In this document: piece by piece, positions 39,002-47,104 of the stretch
How positions within the stretch are numbered: position 1 is the first letter of the stretch
Layout: each line of letters starts with the position of its first letter
Origin: Chloroflexota bacterium
GTDB taxonomy: Bacteria > Chloroflexota > Dehalococcoidia > Dehalococcoidales > JACQON01
Assembly: GCA_016202545.1 (NCBI GenBank)
Contig: JACQON010000028.1
Coordinates: 1-64,000, forward strand
Direction: 5' to 3'
Length of the DNA: 64,000 bases
The notes under the pieces: generated by a model
The model's database searches: none
What the model was told of the DNA's origin: nothing
The model's input: the letters and a program-made list of their open reading frames with translations, nothing else
Program-made: the position numbers and the translations under genes

Positions 39002-40219
39002 CTAGTAGAACATTTTCCTGAGCCGCATGGCCAAGCGGCGCAGGCCGTCGCCAAGGCCGGCAGAGCTCCACGCTTTTTCGGCATGGTGTTTGGCTCCCCA
39101 GAGCAAAAGGCCAACGCTGGTGGCATATGCCGGGTTGTATAAAGCATCGGCGATGCCTTCCATGTCCAGCGGGGTGCCCACCCTCACCGGGAGCCGCAGC
39201 ATATCGCGCGCCAGCGCGTCTACGCCGGGCAGGTTAGAGCTGCCTCCGGTAAGCACCAGGCCAGCAGGGATGACTGTCTTGGGGTCAGCCTGTGGTATTT
39301 CCAGCATGATGAGTCTTACTAGCTCCTCCATCCGCGACCGGACGATATCGCACAGGTCCTGGTGGGAGACGCCGTGGCCATCGGTTGATATGGCAGTGTC
39401 GGTTTCAGCCTTGCTATCGTAGACCGGCATGACGTTGGCATACCTTTTCTTCATTTCCTCAGCCACATCGAAGGGCAGTCCCAGGCCTATGGCGATGTCG
39501 CGGGTGAACTGGTAGCCGGCTACGGGTATGATGGCGGTATGCCAGATGCTGCCATCTTTGAATGCGGCGATGTCGGTGGTGCCGCCGCCGATATCGGCCA
39601 GTATGACTCCCGCCTGTCGTTCATCCTCGGTCAGTACGGCTTCACTGCTGGCCAGAGGCTCAAGGACAAGGTCATCAATGTCTATGTTCAGGCTGCGGAT
39701 GCATTTCACCAGGTTCTGGATAGACGTTATAGCGGCGGTGATGATGTGTGTCTCCACGTCCAGCCTGAAGCCGTGCATTCCTACCGGGTTCTTGATGCCC
39801 ACCTGGCCATCAACGGCGTAGTCGCGCGGTATTACGTGGAGCAGCTTTCTATCGGGGGGCACTTTGATAGTGCGAGCGCATTGAAGCACCCGCTTCAGGT
39901 CATCGGGCCGCACCAGTCGGTCGTTGCGGGTGATGGACACCACTCCGCGGTTATTGAGGGAGTTAACATGTCTGCCGGTCACGCCGATATAGGCCGATTC
40001 AACTTTGTAGTTGCTGGCCTGCTCCGCCTTCTTCACCGATTCACGGATTGACTCTCTGGCCTCGTTGATATTGACCACCAGGCCTTTGTGCAGCCCGTTG
40101 GATGGCGTGATGCCCACGCCTACAACCCGGGTGCCTCCGTCCTCAGTCACATTGGCAAGGATGGTACATATCTTGGTTGTGCCGACATCAATGGCAGCCA
40201 GTGTGGTTCGCTTTTTCAT
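39002..40219 (-). CDS. ftsA: cell division protein FtsA
   Basis: A 405-residue actin-fold ATPase tethering FtsZ to the membrane. AAIDVGTTKICTIL is phosphate loop 1, ITRNDRLVRPDDLKRVL lies in the FtsA-specific 1C domain, LADIGGGTTDIAAF near 208 is phosphate loop 2 and VLTGGSSNLPGV near 330 the adenosine motif. The C-terminus (GLGDGLRRLAMRLRKMFY) ends in a short amphipathic helix, the membrane anchor. AGGAGG precedes the ATG. Confidence 0.97.
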   Translation of the reverse strand: MKKRTTLAAIDVGTTKICTILANVTEDGGTRVVGVGITPSNGLHKGLVVNINEARESIRESVKKAEQASNYKVESAYIGVTGRHVNSLNNRGVVSITRNDRLVRPDDLKRVLQCARTIKVPPDRKLLHVIPRDYAVDGQVGIKNPVGMHGFRLDVETHIITAAITSIQNLVKCIRSLNIDIDDLVLEPLASSEAVLTEDERQAGVILADIGGGTTDIAAFKDGSIWHTAIIPVAGYQFTRDIAIGLGLPFDVAEEMKKRYANVMPVYDSKAETDTAISTDGHGVSHQDLCDIVRSRMEELVRLIMLEIPQADPKTVIPAGLVLTGGSSNLPGVDALARDMLRLPVRVGTPLDMEGIADALYNPAYATSVGLLLWGAKHHAEKAWSSAGLGDGLRRLAMRLRKMFY

Positions 40220-40301
40220 TCTTTCCTCCTTATAATTGGGTTTTGAGCTCTCTAGCCGCTTGGTTTAACTTCACATCTTCGGCCCCCCTTTAGATGGACT
40301 T

Positions 40302-41363
40302 TTACATTGCCGAGAAGGCTATCCTGAGCTTTTTAATAACACTTGGTCGTCGCCGTTTTCCAACCTCAAGCCTGGCTGGAGGGCAATGGTCCTCGACGGC
40401 TGAGCAGCAGTCACTGTGGTGCATAATTTGCTCGGCCGCCCTGAGTTTGGCGCTGCGGCTGCGTGGGTTCGTCCGCACCTCTGCGGGAGATGGCGTGAGC
40501 GCTTTCTTGGTGAACATCCTGATACTGGCCCGGTGTCCGCAAGCGCAGACGGGCACATTCGGAGGGCACAGGCAGTCTTTTGATTCCTGCTGCATAAAGC
40601 GCTTGACTATCCGGTCCTCAAGGGAGTGGTAGCTGATGACGACCAGCCTGCCTTCAGCCCCAAGCACTGCGATTGCCTGCTTGAGGGCTGATTCCAGGTT
40701 TTGCAGTTCGTGGTTGACGGCGATGCGCAGCGCCTGAAAGGTCCTGGTGGCGGGGTGGATTTTATCCCGCCGGTACACTGCCGCTCGCTCTATCACCTGG
40801 ACCAGGTGCAGCGTGCTCGTTATGGGGCGCTCTGCCACGATACGGCGGGCTATCTGGCGGCTGTATCTCTCCTCTCCGTAGGTAGCAATGAGGTTGGCCA
40901 GCCCTGTCTCCGAGTAAGTATTGAGAATATCGGCGGCGGTAGTCTTCTGGTGAGGGCTGAAGCGCATGTCCAGGGGGGCATCCTGCTGGAAGCTGAAGCC
41001 GCGGCCGCCGCCGCCGCTTTCAAGCTGAAGGGAGGAAAGGCCAAGGTCAAACAGGATGCCGTGTACCGGGAGAAAGTCGTATTTGTGGCAGATAGCCTGG
41101 AGATTGACAAAGTTTTCATTGACCAGGAGGACGGAGCTGCCATAGTGCCCCAGCCTGGCCCGGGCTACTTCTATCGCCACCGGGTCAGCGTCTATCCCCA
41201 GGAGCTGTCCGCCGGGCGAGCTCCGCTCCAGGATGGCAATAGCGTGGCCACCGGTGCCGATGGTGCAGTCAATATAGCGCCCTCCCGGCTGGACGGCGAG
41301 CGCCTCAACGGTCTCTATCAGCAAGACCGGGGTATGGATGGGCAGCGTCATCTCCTGGCCCAT
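40302..41363 (-). CDS. rsmH: 16S rRNA (cytosine1402-N4)-methyltransferase
   Basis: A 353-residue SAM-dependent methyltransferase. [13 protein letters not shown] at the start, [14 protein letters not shown] (SAM site), [12 protein letters not shown] near 105, [13 protein letters not shown] near 122, [12 protein letters not shown] near 230 and [15 protein letters not shown] near 265 are the family blocks. About 40 residues beyond the usual end (after [11 protein letters not shown]) are basic and unmatched, perhaps a vestige of the ftsL-like region. The ATG at 41363 shares a base with the mraZ stop (TGATG) and has GGAGGGG upstream; the ATG at 41351 is less likely. Confidence 0.95.
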   Translation of the reverse strand: MGQEMTLPIHTPVLLIETVEALAVQPGGRYIDCTIGTGGHAIAILERSSPGGQLLGIDADPVAIEVARARLGHYGSSVLLVNENFVNLQAICHKYDFLPVHGILFDLGLSSLQLESGGGGRGFSFQQDAPLDMRFSPHQKTTAADILNTYSETGLANLIATYGEERYSRQIARRIVAERPITSTLHLVQVIERAAVYRRDKIHPATRTFQALRIAVNHELQNLESALKQAIAVLGAEGRLVVISYHSLEDRIVKRFMQQESKDCLCPPNVPVCACGHRASIRMFTKKALTPSPAEVRTNPRSRSAKLRAAEQIMHHSDCCSAVEDHCPPARLEVGKRRRPSVIKKLRIAFSAM

Positions 41364-41785
41364 CAGCGCCCCTCCAGGCTCTCCATGATTTGCCACGCCT
41401 GTTCCTGGCTGGAGTCCTTTTCCGCCTGCCATGCTTTCTTATCCCATATTTCGAAGTAGTTGTTGGCGCCGATTATGACCACCTCATCCTCAAGCCCGCC
41501 ATGCTGGCGAAGCGCCGAGGGCAGGGTTATCCTTCCCTGCCCGTCAAGGTGAAGGTTGAAGGCGGAGGCGAAGACAGCGCGGTTCAGCCTCCTCAGCTTG
41601 TCGCGCGTGAGCGAACTGGTCAGTGAAGCTGCCAGCTTCTTCCATTCAGAAAGGTGATAGCCGGCGATGCATTTATCCAGCCCAGCAGTAAGTACCGCTC
41701 CTTCTTTCAGGTCTCCTCTGAAACTGGGCGGGAGGGGTACTCTGCCTGCCTCGTCTAGCCGGTACTCAAACTCGCCGATGAACAC
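41363..41785 (-). CDS. mraZ: MraZ transcriptional regulator of the division cluster
   Basis: A 140-residue protein with two AbrB-like swapped-hairpin domains. [23 protein letters not shown] is domain 1 and [21 protein letters not shown] domain 2, each with the (D)xxGR(I/V)xLP motif. MraZ binds repeated TGGGG boxes upstream of its own gene and regulates the mra/fts cluster. Two such boxes spaced 10 bp apart lie before the gene (see 41793-41817). Confidence 0.96.
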   Translation of the reverse strand: MFIGEFEYRLDEAGRVPLPPSFRGDLKEGAVLTAGLDKCIAGYHLSEWKKLAASLTSSLTRDKLRRLNRAVFASAFNLHLDGQGRITLPSALRQHGGLEDEVVIIGANNYFEIWDKKAWQAEKDSSQEQAWQIMESLEGR

Positions 41786-41792
41786 TCATTGT

Positions 41793-41817
41793 CACCGTTA
41801 TTCCCCAATTTTCCCCA
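41793..41817 (-). promoter_or_regulatory. MraZ binding boxes
   Basis: On the minus strand TGGGG (41813-41817) and TGGGG (41803-41807) are spaced exactly 10 bp, with a degenerate third repeat CGGTG (41793-41797). They lie between the -10 box and the start codon, the place known for MraZ operators. Confidence 0.65.
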
Positions 41818-41818
41818 T

Positions 41819-41847
41819 TCTATACCATACATCCCCCCATTTGTCAA
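41819..41847 (-). promoter_or_regulatory. promoter of mraZ-rsmH-ftsA-ftsZ
   Basis: On the minus strand TTGACA (41842-41847), 17 bases, TATAGA (41819-41824). Just upstream is ATACC-CTGAAAA-GGTAT, an inverted repeat whose right arm runs into the -35 box. The same arrangement is found at the 46965 gene. Confidence 0.75.
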
Positions 41848-41964
41848 TACCTTTTCAGGGTATTTTGGCCGACTTCTCCAATGGTCGCAGCCTGTTCGGC
41901 ACTCCCCGAGTTTTCGATAGGTGAAGTGCTAAATCGACAGCCGGGGATTAAGGTTAGGCTGTCT

Positions 41965-42001
41965 CCTATTTTGCTAGGCGCTCCATATGTGCTAAAATAG
42001 G
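41965..42001 (+). promoter_or_regulatory. promoter of the moaB-trmD operon within an inverted repeat
   Basis: TTGCTA (41971-41976), 16 bases, TAAAAT (41993-41998). The inverted repeat CCTATTTT (41965-41972) ... AAAATAGG (41994-42001) has its arms on the two promoter boxes. Confidence 0.55.
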
Positions 42002-42022
42002 ACTTATCTGGAAAGGGCAGCC

Positions 42023-42538
42023 ATGTTGAATGTGGGGATACTGACCATCAGCGATAAGGGGGCGCGGGGCGAGCGCGAGGACGCCAGCGGCAACGTCATC
42101 AGGGAGATGCTGTCTTCGGCCGGCAACCGCATCGTCAAGTATGATATTGTTCCCGATGAGGTGCCTATTATCGCCGCCAGGCTGGCTGAGTGGGCGGATG
42201 AGGGTAGCGCGGACGTTATTCTGACTACCGGCGGCACCGGACTGGCGCCGCGCGATGTTACCCCCGAAGCCACCCTGTCCGTGTTGCATAAGGTCGCACC
42301 GGGCATCGGCGAGGCGATGCGGGCCAAGACAGCCAGCGTTGCCCCCACGGCAGTGCTGAGCCGGGCAGTGGCTGGCGTCAGGGGAAAGTGTTTTATTATC
42401 AACTTGCCGGGCAGCCCCAGGGCGGTCCGGGAGTGCCTGGATGTGGTGCTGCCGGTCATACCCCATGCCGTGGACATCATCAAGGGGATAGTTACCGAGC
42501 ATAAGGTCCCCGAGGCGGGGAAGGGCCATGCGCATTGA
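42023..42538 (+). CDS. MoaB/Mog molybdopterin adenylyltransferase-type protein
   Basis: A 171-residue MoCF_biosynth-domain protein that activates molybdopterin by adenylylation before metal insertion. Family blocks: [20 protein letters not shown] at the N-terminus, the signature [17 protein letters not shown] near 75, and [19 protein letters not shown] near 130 with the conserved PGSP. Length is that of MoaB/Mog. The presence of a molybdenum cofactor gene agrees with anaerobic oxidoreductases elsewhere in the genome. Its end overlaps trmD by 11 bases. Confidence 0.93.
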   Translation: MLNVGILTISDKGARGEREDASGNVIREMLSSAGNRIVKYDIVPDEVPIIAARLAEWADEGSADVILTTGGTGLAPRDVTPEATLSVLHKVAPGIGEAMRAKTASVAPTAVLSRAVAGVRGKCFIINLPGSPRAVRECLDVVLPVIPHAVDIIKGIVTEHKVPEAGKGHAH

Positions 42539-43271
42539 CATTCTGACACTGTTCCCCGAGATGTTCGACGGCCCGTTCAATGCCAGCATCCTCAAGCGGG
42601 CCGTTGACCGGAAGCTGGTCTCCATCAACCTCCATAATATCCGGGACTACTCCCATGATAAGCACCGTACCGTTGACGACTATCCCTATGGGGGTGGTGC
42701 TGGCATGGTGCTTAAACCTGAGCCTATCTTTGAGGCGGTGGAGGCCATAAAGGCACAGAGCCATTCAGAAGAAGGCGGCATACTGCCGGTTATCCTGCTT
42801 ACTCCTCAGGGGCGCCTGTTCTCCCAGCAAATCGCCGTCGAGTTCTCAAGGTACCGCCAGCTAGTTCTCATCTGCGGCCGTTACGAAGGGGTGGACGAGC
42901 GCGTGGTCGAGCATCTGGTCACAGATGAGGTCAGCATTGGCGACTATGTGCTCAGTGGCGGCGAGCTGGCGGCCATGGTGGTGGCGGACGTGGTGGTCAG
43001 GCTGCTTCCGGGCGTCCTCGGTTCCGAAGCCTCACCGGCCGATGACTCCCATGTCGCCGGGCTGCTGGAGTACGCCCAGTATACCCGTCCGGCAGTATAC
43101 AGGGGCTGGCCGGTGCCTGAGGTCTTGCTTTCCGGAAATCACGCTCAGATTGCCCGGTGGCGCCGTGAGCAAGCTATCCTGCGCACCTTGAGGCGCCGCC
43201 CCGACCTTATAAGCAAGGCCAGCTTGAGCCCGGAGGAGAGGCTGTTACTCGCAAAATGCTGTAGTTCTTAG
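42528..43271 (+). CDS. trmD: tRNA (guanine37-N1)-methyltransferase
   Basis: A 247-residue SPOUT methyltransferase making m1G37. [37 protein letters not shown] near 45, [18 protein letters not shown] near 110 and the knot region [17 protein letters not shown] near 135 are diagnostic. It is followed after 12 bases by rplS, the usual trmD-rplS pair, though rpsP and rimM are not here. Confidence 0.97.
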   Translation: MRIDILTLFPEMFDGPFNASILKRAVDRKLVSINLHNIRDYSHDKHRTVDDYPYGGGAGMVLKPEPIFEAVEAIKAQSHSEEGGILPVILLTPQGRLFSQQIAVEFSRYRQLVLICGRYEGVDERVVEHLVTDEVSIGDYVLSGGELAAMVVADVVVRLLPGVLGSEASPADDSHVAGLLEYAQYTRPAVYRGWPVPEVLLSGNHAQIARWRREQAILRTLRRRPDLISKASLSPEERLLLAKCCSS

Positions 43272-43283
43272 AAAGGATGTCTC

Positions 43284-43697
43284 ATGGATGTTTCGCTGAT
43301 TGATGTCAAACAAAATCCCAATATCCCGGAGCTTGCTCCCGGCGATACAGTGAAGGTCAGCGCCAGGGTTATCGAAGGTGATAAGGAGCGCACCCAGGTT
43401 TTCCAGGCGGTGGTCATCGGCATCCGGCACGGAGGTGGCGGAGGGACCTTCACGGTGAGGCGCATCTCCTATGGCGTGGGTGTGGAGAGGACCTTTCCGC
43501 TGCGCTCGCCGCTGCTGCAAAAAGTGGAGGTGCTACGTCACGGGAAGGTGCGCCGGGCCAAGCTGTATTACCTGCGCGGGCTGAGCGGCAAGAAAGCCCG
43601 CATCACCGAAAGACGGGAAGAGAAGGCAAAGAAACCGGAGCTGGAGCAAGCGCAGGAGCCGGAGCAAGCGCAAGAGCTGGAGCAAGCGCAAGAGTAG
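43284..43697 (+). CDS. rplS: ribosomal protein L19 with repetitive acidic tail
   Basis: A 137-residue L19. [56 protein letters not shown] and [11 protein letters not shown] are the core blocks, ending near residue 115. The last 22 residues are a Glu/Gln-rich tail of repeated (E)LEQAQ(E) units. At DNA level three near-identical 18-base units (GAGCTGGAGCAAGCGCAA and variants) run from 43639 to 43695, so the tail can vary by slippage. Such a tail is absent from most L19 proteins. Confidence 0.96.
   Translation: MDVSLIDVKQNPNIPELAPGDTVKVSARVIEGDKERTQVFQAVVIGIRHGGGGGTFTVRRISYGVGVERTFPLRSPLLQKVEVLRHGKVRRAKLYYLRGLSGKKARITERREEKAKKPELEQAQEPEQAQELEQAQE
43639..43695 (+). repeat. 18-bp tandem repeat in the rplS 3' end
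   Basis: Three 18-base units differ at a few positions and each codes a six-residue EL/PEQAQ unit; a partial fourth unit precedes the stop. Confidence 0.8.
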
Positions 43698-43723
43698 GGT
43701 AGGCCGCCCATCTGAGGTACGGG

Positions 43724-46165
43724 ATGAGGTACGCTGCGGTCAGCGTTAACTCGCCGGCAGCCCAGCGGCGAACCTTTAGCTATGCTGTTCCCCCTGGTCT
43801 CAGCATCGATGTCGGCCAGGCGGTGTGGGTCCCCTTCGGAGATAAGGTTCTTCAGGGCATTGTCCTGGAGCCGGAGCAATACCCCGCCGTGGAAGAGACC
43901 AGGGACATCGCCGGCGTGATTGAAGACCGGCCGGTGCTGTCTACGTCCCGGGTGTCGCTGGCGCGCTGGCTGAGCGAGCATTACCTTTCTCCCCTGTTCG
44001 ATGCGGTGGCCCTGATGCTGCCGCCGGGATTCGAGCGCAGAGCAATCCCTTTCATCTCCAGCCCGCCAGCGTTGCTCCAGCGGGAGGTATCCTCACTCAC
44101 CCTTGCCCAGAGAGACGTCCTCGACCTCGTCCTGAGACAGGGCAAGGTCGGTCTGAGGGAAGTTGAGAAAAAGCTGGGCAAGAGGAAGGCCCAGGCCGCT
44201 ATTTCTCAGCTAGTGGGACGCGGGCTGGTGCTGAGGAGCTATGAGCTTGAGCCGGTCAAGGTAAGGCCGAAACAGGAGCTTTGCCTCAGTCTGGCCATTG
44301 ACGCCGACAGGGCACGGCAGGAGGCGGACAGGCTGCGCCGGAGGGCGGTCAAGCAGTCGGCCTTGCTCGACTTCCTGGCACGGCAGACACGGCCGGTGCC
44401 CTGGACGCAGGTCAGGCAGGAGCTTGGTTGCGATAGGGCGGTGGCCCGGGCCCTGGCTGCCGGGGGGCTGATTGAGCTTGGCCAGGTGGAGATAAAACGT
44501 GACCCCCTTTCCGGCCAGAAGATAGTCCCGTCTCAGCCGCCAACTCTCACTGCTGCCCAGGAAGCGGCTCTCGGCTCCATCAGGTCGAGCCTGGCCCAGG
44601 CGACAAAGGGCCGCGCCTCGCCATCGGTCTTTCTGCTCCACGGCGTTACCGGCAGCGGCAAGACGGAGGTCTATCTTCAGGCCCTGGCTGAGGCGGCTAG
44701 GCTGGGCAAGCGGGGCATAGTCCTGGTCCCTGAGATTTCGCTGACTCCACAGACCATAGAGCGTTTCGCCTCCCGCTTTCCGGGCAGGGTGGCAGTGTTC
44801 CACAGCAGGCTTTCGCTGGGTGAGCAGTTTGACGAGTGGCAAAGGATAAGAAGTGGTGATTTTGACGTGGTCATCGGCTCGCGGAGCGCCATCTTCGCAC
44901 CCCAGCCTGACCTTGGCCTCATCATCATTGACGAAGAGCACGAATGGACTTACAAGCAGCAGGACACATCTCCCCGCTACCACGCCCGTGATGTGGCTCT
45001 CAAGCTGGCCGAGCTTTCCGGGGCGGTGGTCGTCCTGGGCAGCGCCACCCCTGACGTGGAGACATTTTACCGCGCCAAAAGGGGGGACTACTGTCTGCTT
45101 CAGCTTCCGGAGAGAGTCGTTCCTGGCGAAGGTTCGCCCCTGCCCCGGGTGGAAGTGGTGGACCTGCGGCAGGAGCTCAAGGCAGGCAACAGGAGCATCT
45201 TCAGCCGTTCCCTGTCCCGGGCTGTGGCGCAGGCCCTGGCTGGCGGCGAGCAGGTCATCCTGTTTCTTAATCGACGGGGGGCGGCCACTTTTGTCCAGTG
45301 CCGCAGCTGTGGCTTCGTCCTTCGCTGCCGGCGCTGCGATGTTGCCCTGGCCCACCATTTCGCCGAGGATACCATGGTCTGTCACCAGTGCAACTACCGG
45401 ACTCCGGTGCCCCAGTTCTGCCCCCAGTGCTCAAGCGGACGTCTCAAGTTTCTGGGCATGGGCACACAAAAGCTGGAGCAGGAAGCTAGCGACGCCTTTC
45501 CTTCGGCCAGGCTGCTGCGCTGGGACAGCGATACCGCCACAGGGCGGCATGCCCATGAGGAAATTTTGACGCGGTTACGGGAGCACCGGGCTGATATTCT
45601 TATCGGCACCCAGATGATAGCCAAAGGGCTGGACCTGCCGCTGGTGACACTGGTGGGGGTGGTCAGCGCCGATACCGGATTGAACCTGCCCGATTTCCGC
45701 GCCGGTGAGAGGACTTTCCAGCTTCTGTCCCAGGTGGCAGGCAGGGCCGGGCGTGGCCCTCTGGGAGGGCGGGTCATCATCCAGACCTATTCCCCGGAGC
45801 ACTATGCCGTCGAGGCAGCGGCCAGGCATGATTACAGCCTTTTCTATGAGCGGGAACTCGCCTACCGACGGCAGCTTGGCAATCCGCCCTTCACCCGGCT
45901 GGTGAGCCTTGTTTACAGCAATACTAATGAAGGCCGCTGCCAGCGTGAGGCAGACAGGATGAAGCGTCTCCTGGTCGAAGAGGCGGAGTCGAGGGGCATC
46001 GCCGGTTTCAGCGTAATCGGGCCGGCCCCGGCCTTCATCCGCAGGCTGCGGGGGAGGTTCCGCTGGCAGCTCATCCTCCGCGGCGCTGACCCGGCAGCCA
46101 TGCTATCGGAGGTTACCATCCCCCAGGGATGGGTGGTGGTGATTGACCCGGTGGGCCTGGTGTGA
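43724..46165 (+). CDS. priA: primosomal protein N' (PriA helicase)
   Basis: An 813-residue superfamily 2 helicase that restarts replication forks. The N-terminal 3'-DNA-binding domain opens with VNSPAAQRRTFSYAVP. Walker A is HGVTGSGKTEVYLQ near 307, the DEEH box IIIDEEHEWTYKQQD near 403. Zinc-binding cysteines follow in CRSCGFVLRCRRC and CHQCNYRTPVPQFCPQC (about 525-575). SADTGLNLPDFRAGERTFQL and QVAGRAGRGPLGG are motifs V and VI. The length is typical. It starts 26 bases after rplS. Confidence 0.97.
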   Translation: MRYAAVSVNSPAAQRRTFSYAVPPGLSIDVGQAVWVPFGDKVLQGIVLEPEQYPAVEETRDIAGVIEDRPVLSTSRVSLARWLSEHYLSPLFDAVALMLPPGFERRAIPFISSPPALLQREVSSLTLAQRDVLDLVLRQGKVGLREVEKKLGKRKAQAAISQLVGRGLVLRSYELEPVKVRPKQELCLSLAIDADRARQEADRLRRRAVKQSALLDFLARQTRPVPWTQVRQELGCDRAVARALAAGGLIELGQVEIKRDPLSGQKIVPSQPPTLTAAQEAALGSIRSSLAQATKGRASPSVFLLHGVTGSGKTEVYLQALAEAARLGKRGIVLVPEISLTPQTIERFASRFPGRVAVFHSRLSLGEQFDEWQRIRSGDFDVVIGSRSAIFAPQPDLGLIIIDEEHEWTYKQQDTSPRYHARDVALKLAELSGAVVVLGSATPDVETFYRAKRGDYCLLQLPERVVPGEGSPLPRVEVVDLRQELKAGNRSIFSRSLSRAVAQALAGGEQVILFLNRRGAATFVQCRSCGFVLRCRRCDVALAHHFAEDTMVCHQCNYRTPVPQFCPQCSSGRLKFLGMGTQKLEQEASDAFPSARLLRWDSDTATGRHAHEEILTRLREHRADILIGTQMIAKGLDLPLVTLVGVVSADTGLNLPDFRAGERTFQLLSQVAGRAGRGPLGGRVIIQTYSPEHYAVEAAARHDYSLFYERELAYRRQLGNPPFTRLVSLVYSNTNEGRCQREADRMKRLLVEEAESRGIAGFSVIGPAPAFIRRLRGRFRWQLILRGADPAAMLSEVTIPQGWVVVIDPVGLV

Positions 46166-46168
46166 GGT

Positions 46169-46197
46169 TTGCAGCTTGAGCTTCTATTGGCTATAAT
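46169..46197 (+). promoter_or_regulatory. promoter of def
   Basis: TTGCAG (46169-46174), 17 bases, perfect TATAAT (46192-46197), 44 bases before the def start. Confidence 0.65.
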
Positions 46198-46241
46198 TGG
46201 CCAGAACTTGAGTCAAATATCCGGTCGGTGAGGATGGTCAC

Positions 46242-46730
46242 ATGGCGGTCTTGCCTATTCGCGAGCTTCCAGACCCGGTGCTACGGCAGAAGTCAAAGCG
46301 GGTCAGGGTCATAGACGGCTCAGTCAAGAAGCTGATAGCCGATATGATAGAGACGCTGCACGCGGTACCGGGACGGGTAGGGCTGGCAGCGCCGCAGGTT
46401 GGCGTGCCGCTGCGGGTGATAGTCATCGGCATCCCCGAGGAGGAAGACATCGTGCTGGTAAATCCTGAGTTGGTGCGTAAGAAGGGTGAACGCCTGGTAA
46501 CCGAGGGCTGCCTCAGCTTGCCGGGCTATTTCGGGGAGGTCAAGCGGGCTGAGTCAGTTACGGTCAAAGGGCGCGACCAGAGCGGCAAGGAGGTACGGGT
46601 AAAGGCCACCGAGTTGCGGGCACAGGCACTGGAACACGAGATAGACCACCTCAACGGCGTAATCTATATTGACCATCTGGAAAGCCCGGATAAGCTGCGT
46701 AGGGCTGAGGCTGAAGAAAGTCAGCCTTAG
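46242..46730 (+). CDS. def: peptide deformylase
   Basis: A 162-residue metallohydrolase removing the formyl group from nascent proteins. Motif 1 is GLAAPQVGV near 47, motif 2 EGCLSLPGYFGEV near 88 (metal Cys), motif 3 QALEHEIDHLNGV near 130 (metal His pair and catalytic Glu). PYF in motif 2 is typical of type 1. Its last 80 bases overlap the 3' end of the convergent HTH gene. Own promoter upstream. Confidence 0.96.
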   Translation: MAVLPIRELPDPVLRQKSKRVRVIDGSVKKLIADMIETLHAVPGRVGLAAPQVGVPLRVIVIGIPEEEDIVLVNPELVRKKGERLVTEGCLSLPGYFGEVKRAESVTVKGRDQSGKEVRVKATELRAQALEHEIDHLNGVIYIDHLESPDKLRRAEAEESQP

Positions 46731-46965
46731 GCGTGCCGCCGTTGCTATCGGGAAGCTCACCGAGGTAAAATAGCTCATCGAGCTTTCGGCCAGGGAAAGC
46801 TCTCATCGCCCCGGCAATGAATTTCTGGTTGATGTTTCGCTTGCCCTGGCGCACCCGGTAGACCTGGCTCACTGATATTCCCATAGCACAGGCCAGGTCA
46901 CGCAGGTTGCCGGAGCTTTCCTCCCACAGGTCGAAGACTCGTGTCTTTATTATCATGGTTATCAT
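46651..46965 (-). CDS. small XRE-like helix-turn-helix regulator, probably leaderless
   Basis: A 104-residue DNA-binding protein. Residues about 14-60 (WEESSGNLRDLACAMGISV then QVYRVRQGKRNINQKF) form a Cro/XRE-type HTH. The tail (about 70-104) is coded opposite the 3' end of def. The -10 TATAAT ends only eight bases before the ATG at 46965, and neither this ATG nor the one at 46956 has a ribosome binding site, so the mRNA is probably leaderless. It shares a special -35 region with mraZ, which hints at common control or at autoregulation. Targets are unknown. Confidence 0.75.
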   Translation of the reverse strand: MITMIIKTRVFDLWEESSGNLRDLACAMGISVSQVYRVRQGKRNINQKFIAGAMRAFPGRKLDELFYLGELPDSNGGTPKADFLQPQPYAAYPGFPDGQYRLRR

Positions 46966-46972
46966 TGCCGAA

Positions 46973-47001
46973 ATTATAAGGCGTAAATTGCCATTTGTCA
47001 A
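46973..47001 (-). promoter_or_regulatory. consensus promoter of the HTH gene with flanking inverted repeat
   Basis: On the minus strand TTGACA (46996-47001), 17 bases, TATAAT (46973-46978), both perfect. Just upstream ATACC-CAGAGA-GGTAT forms an inverted repeat, and a wider one, TTGTCAAT ... ATTGACAA, spans 46995-47024. The stretch GGTATTGACAAATGG is identical to that at the mraZ promoter. Confidence 0.75.
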
Positions 47002-47045
47002 TACCTCTCTGGGTATAATTGACAACTGTCGCTATGAATCTGCGC

Positions 47046-47074
47046 TTGATAAATCGGTGTCGGGGTAGTATAGT
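47046..47074 (+). promoter_or_regulatory. promoter of the cca-secDF operon
   Basis: TTGATA (47046-47051), 17 bases, TATAGT (47069-47074), 30 bases before the TTG start of cca. Confidence 0.6.
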
Positions 47075-47104
47075 TTAACCTTAGAAAAAGAGGGTGGCAG
47101 GAGC

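Noticed and set aside
43639-43695. Possible CRISPR-like direct repeats
   Set aside because: The units are adjacent, 18 bp, in frame and coding for the L19 tail; there are no spacers. No CRISPR array was seen anywhere in the window.
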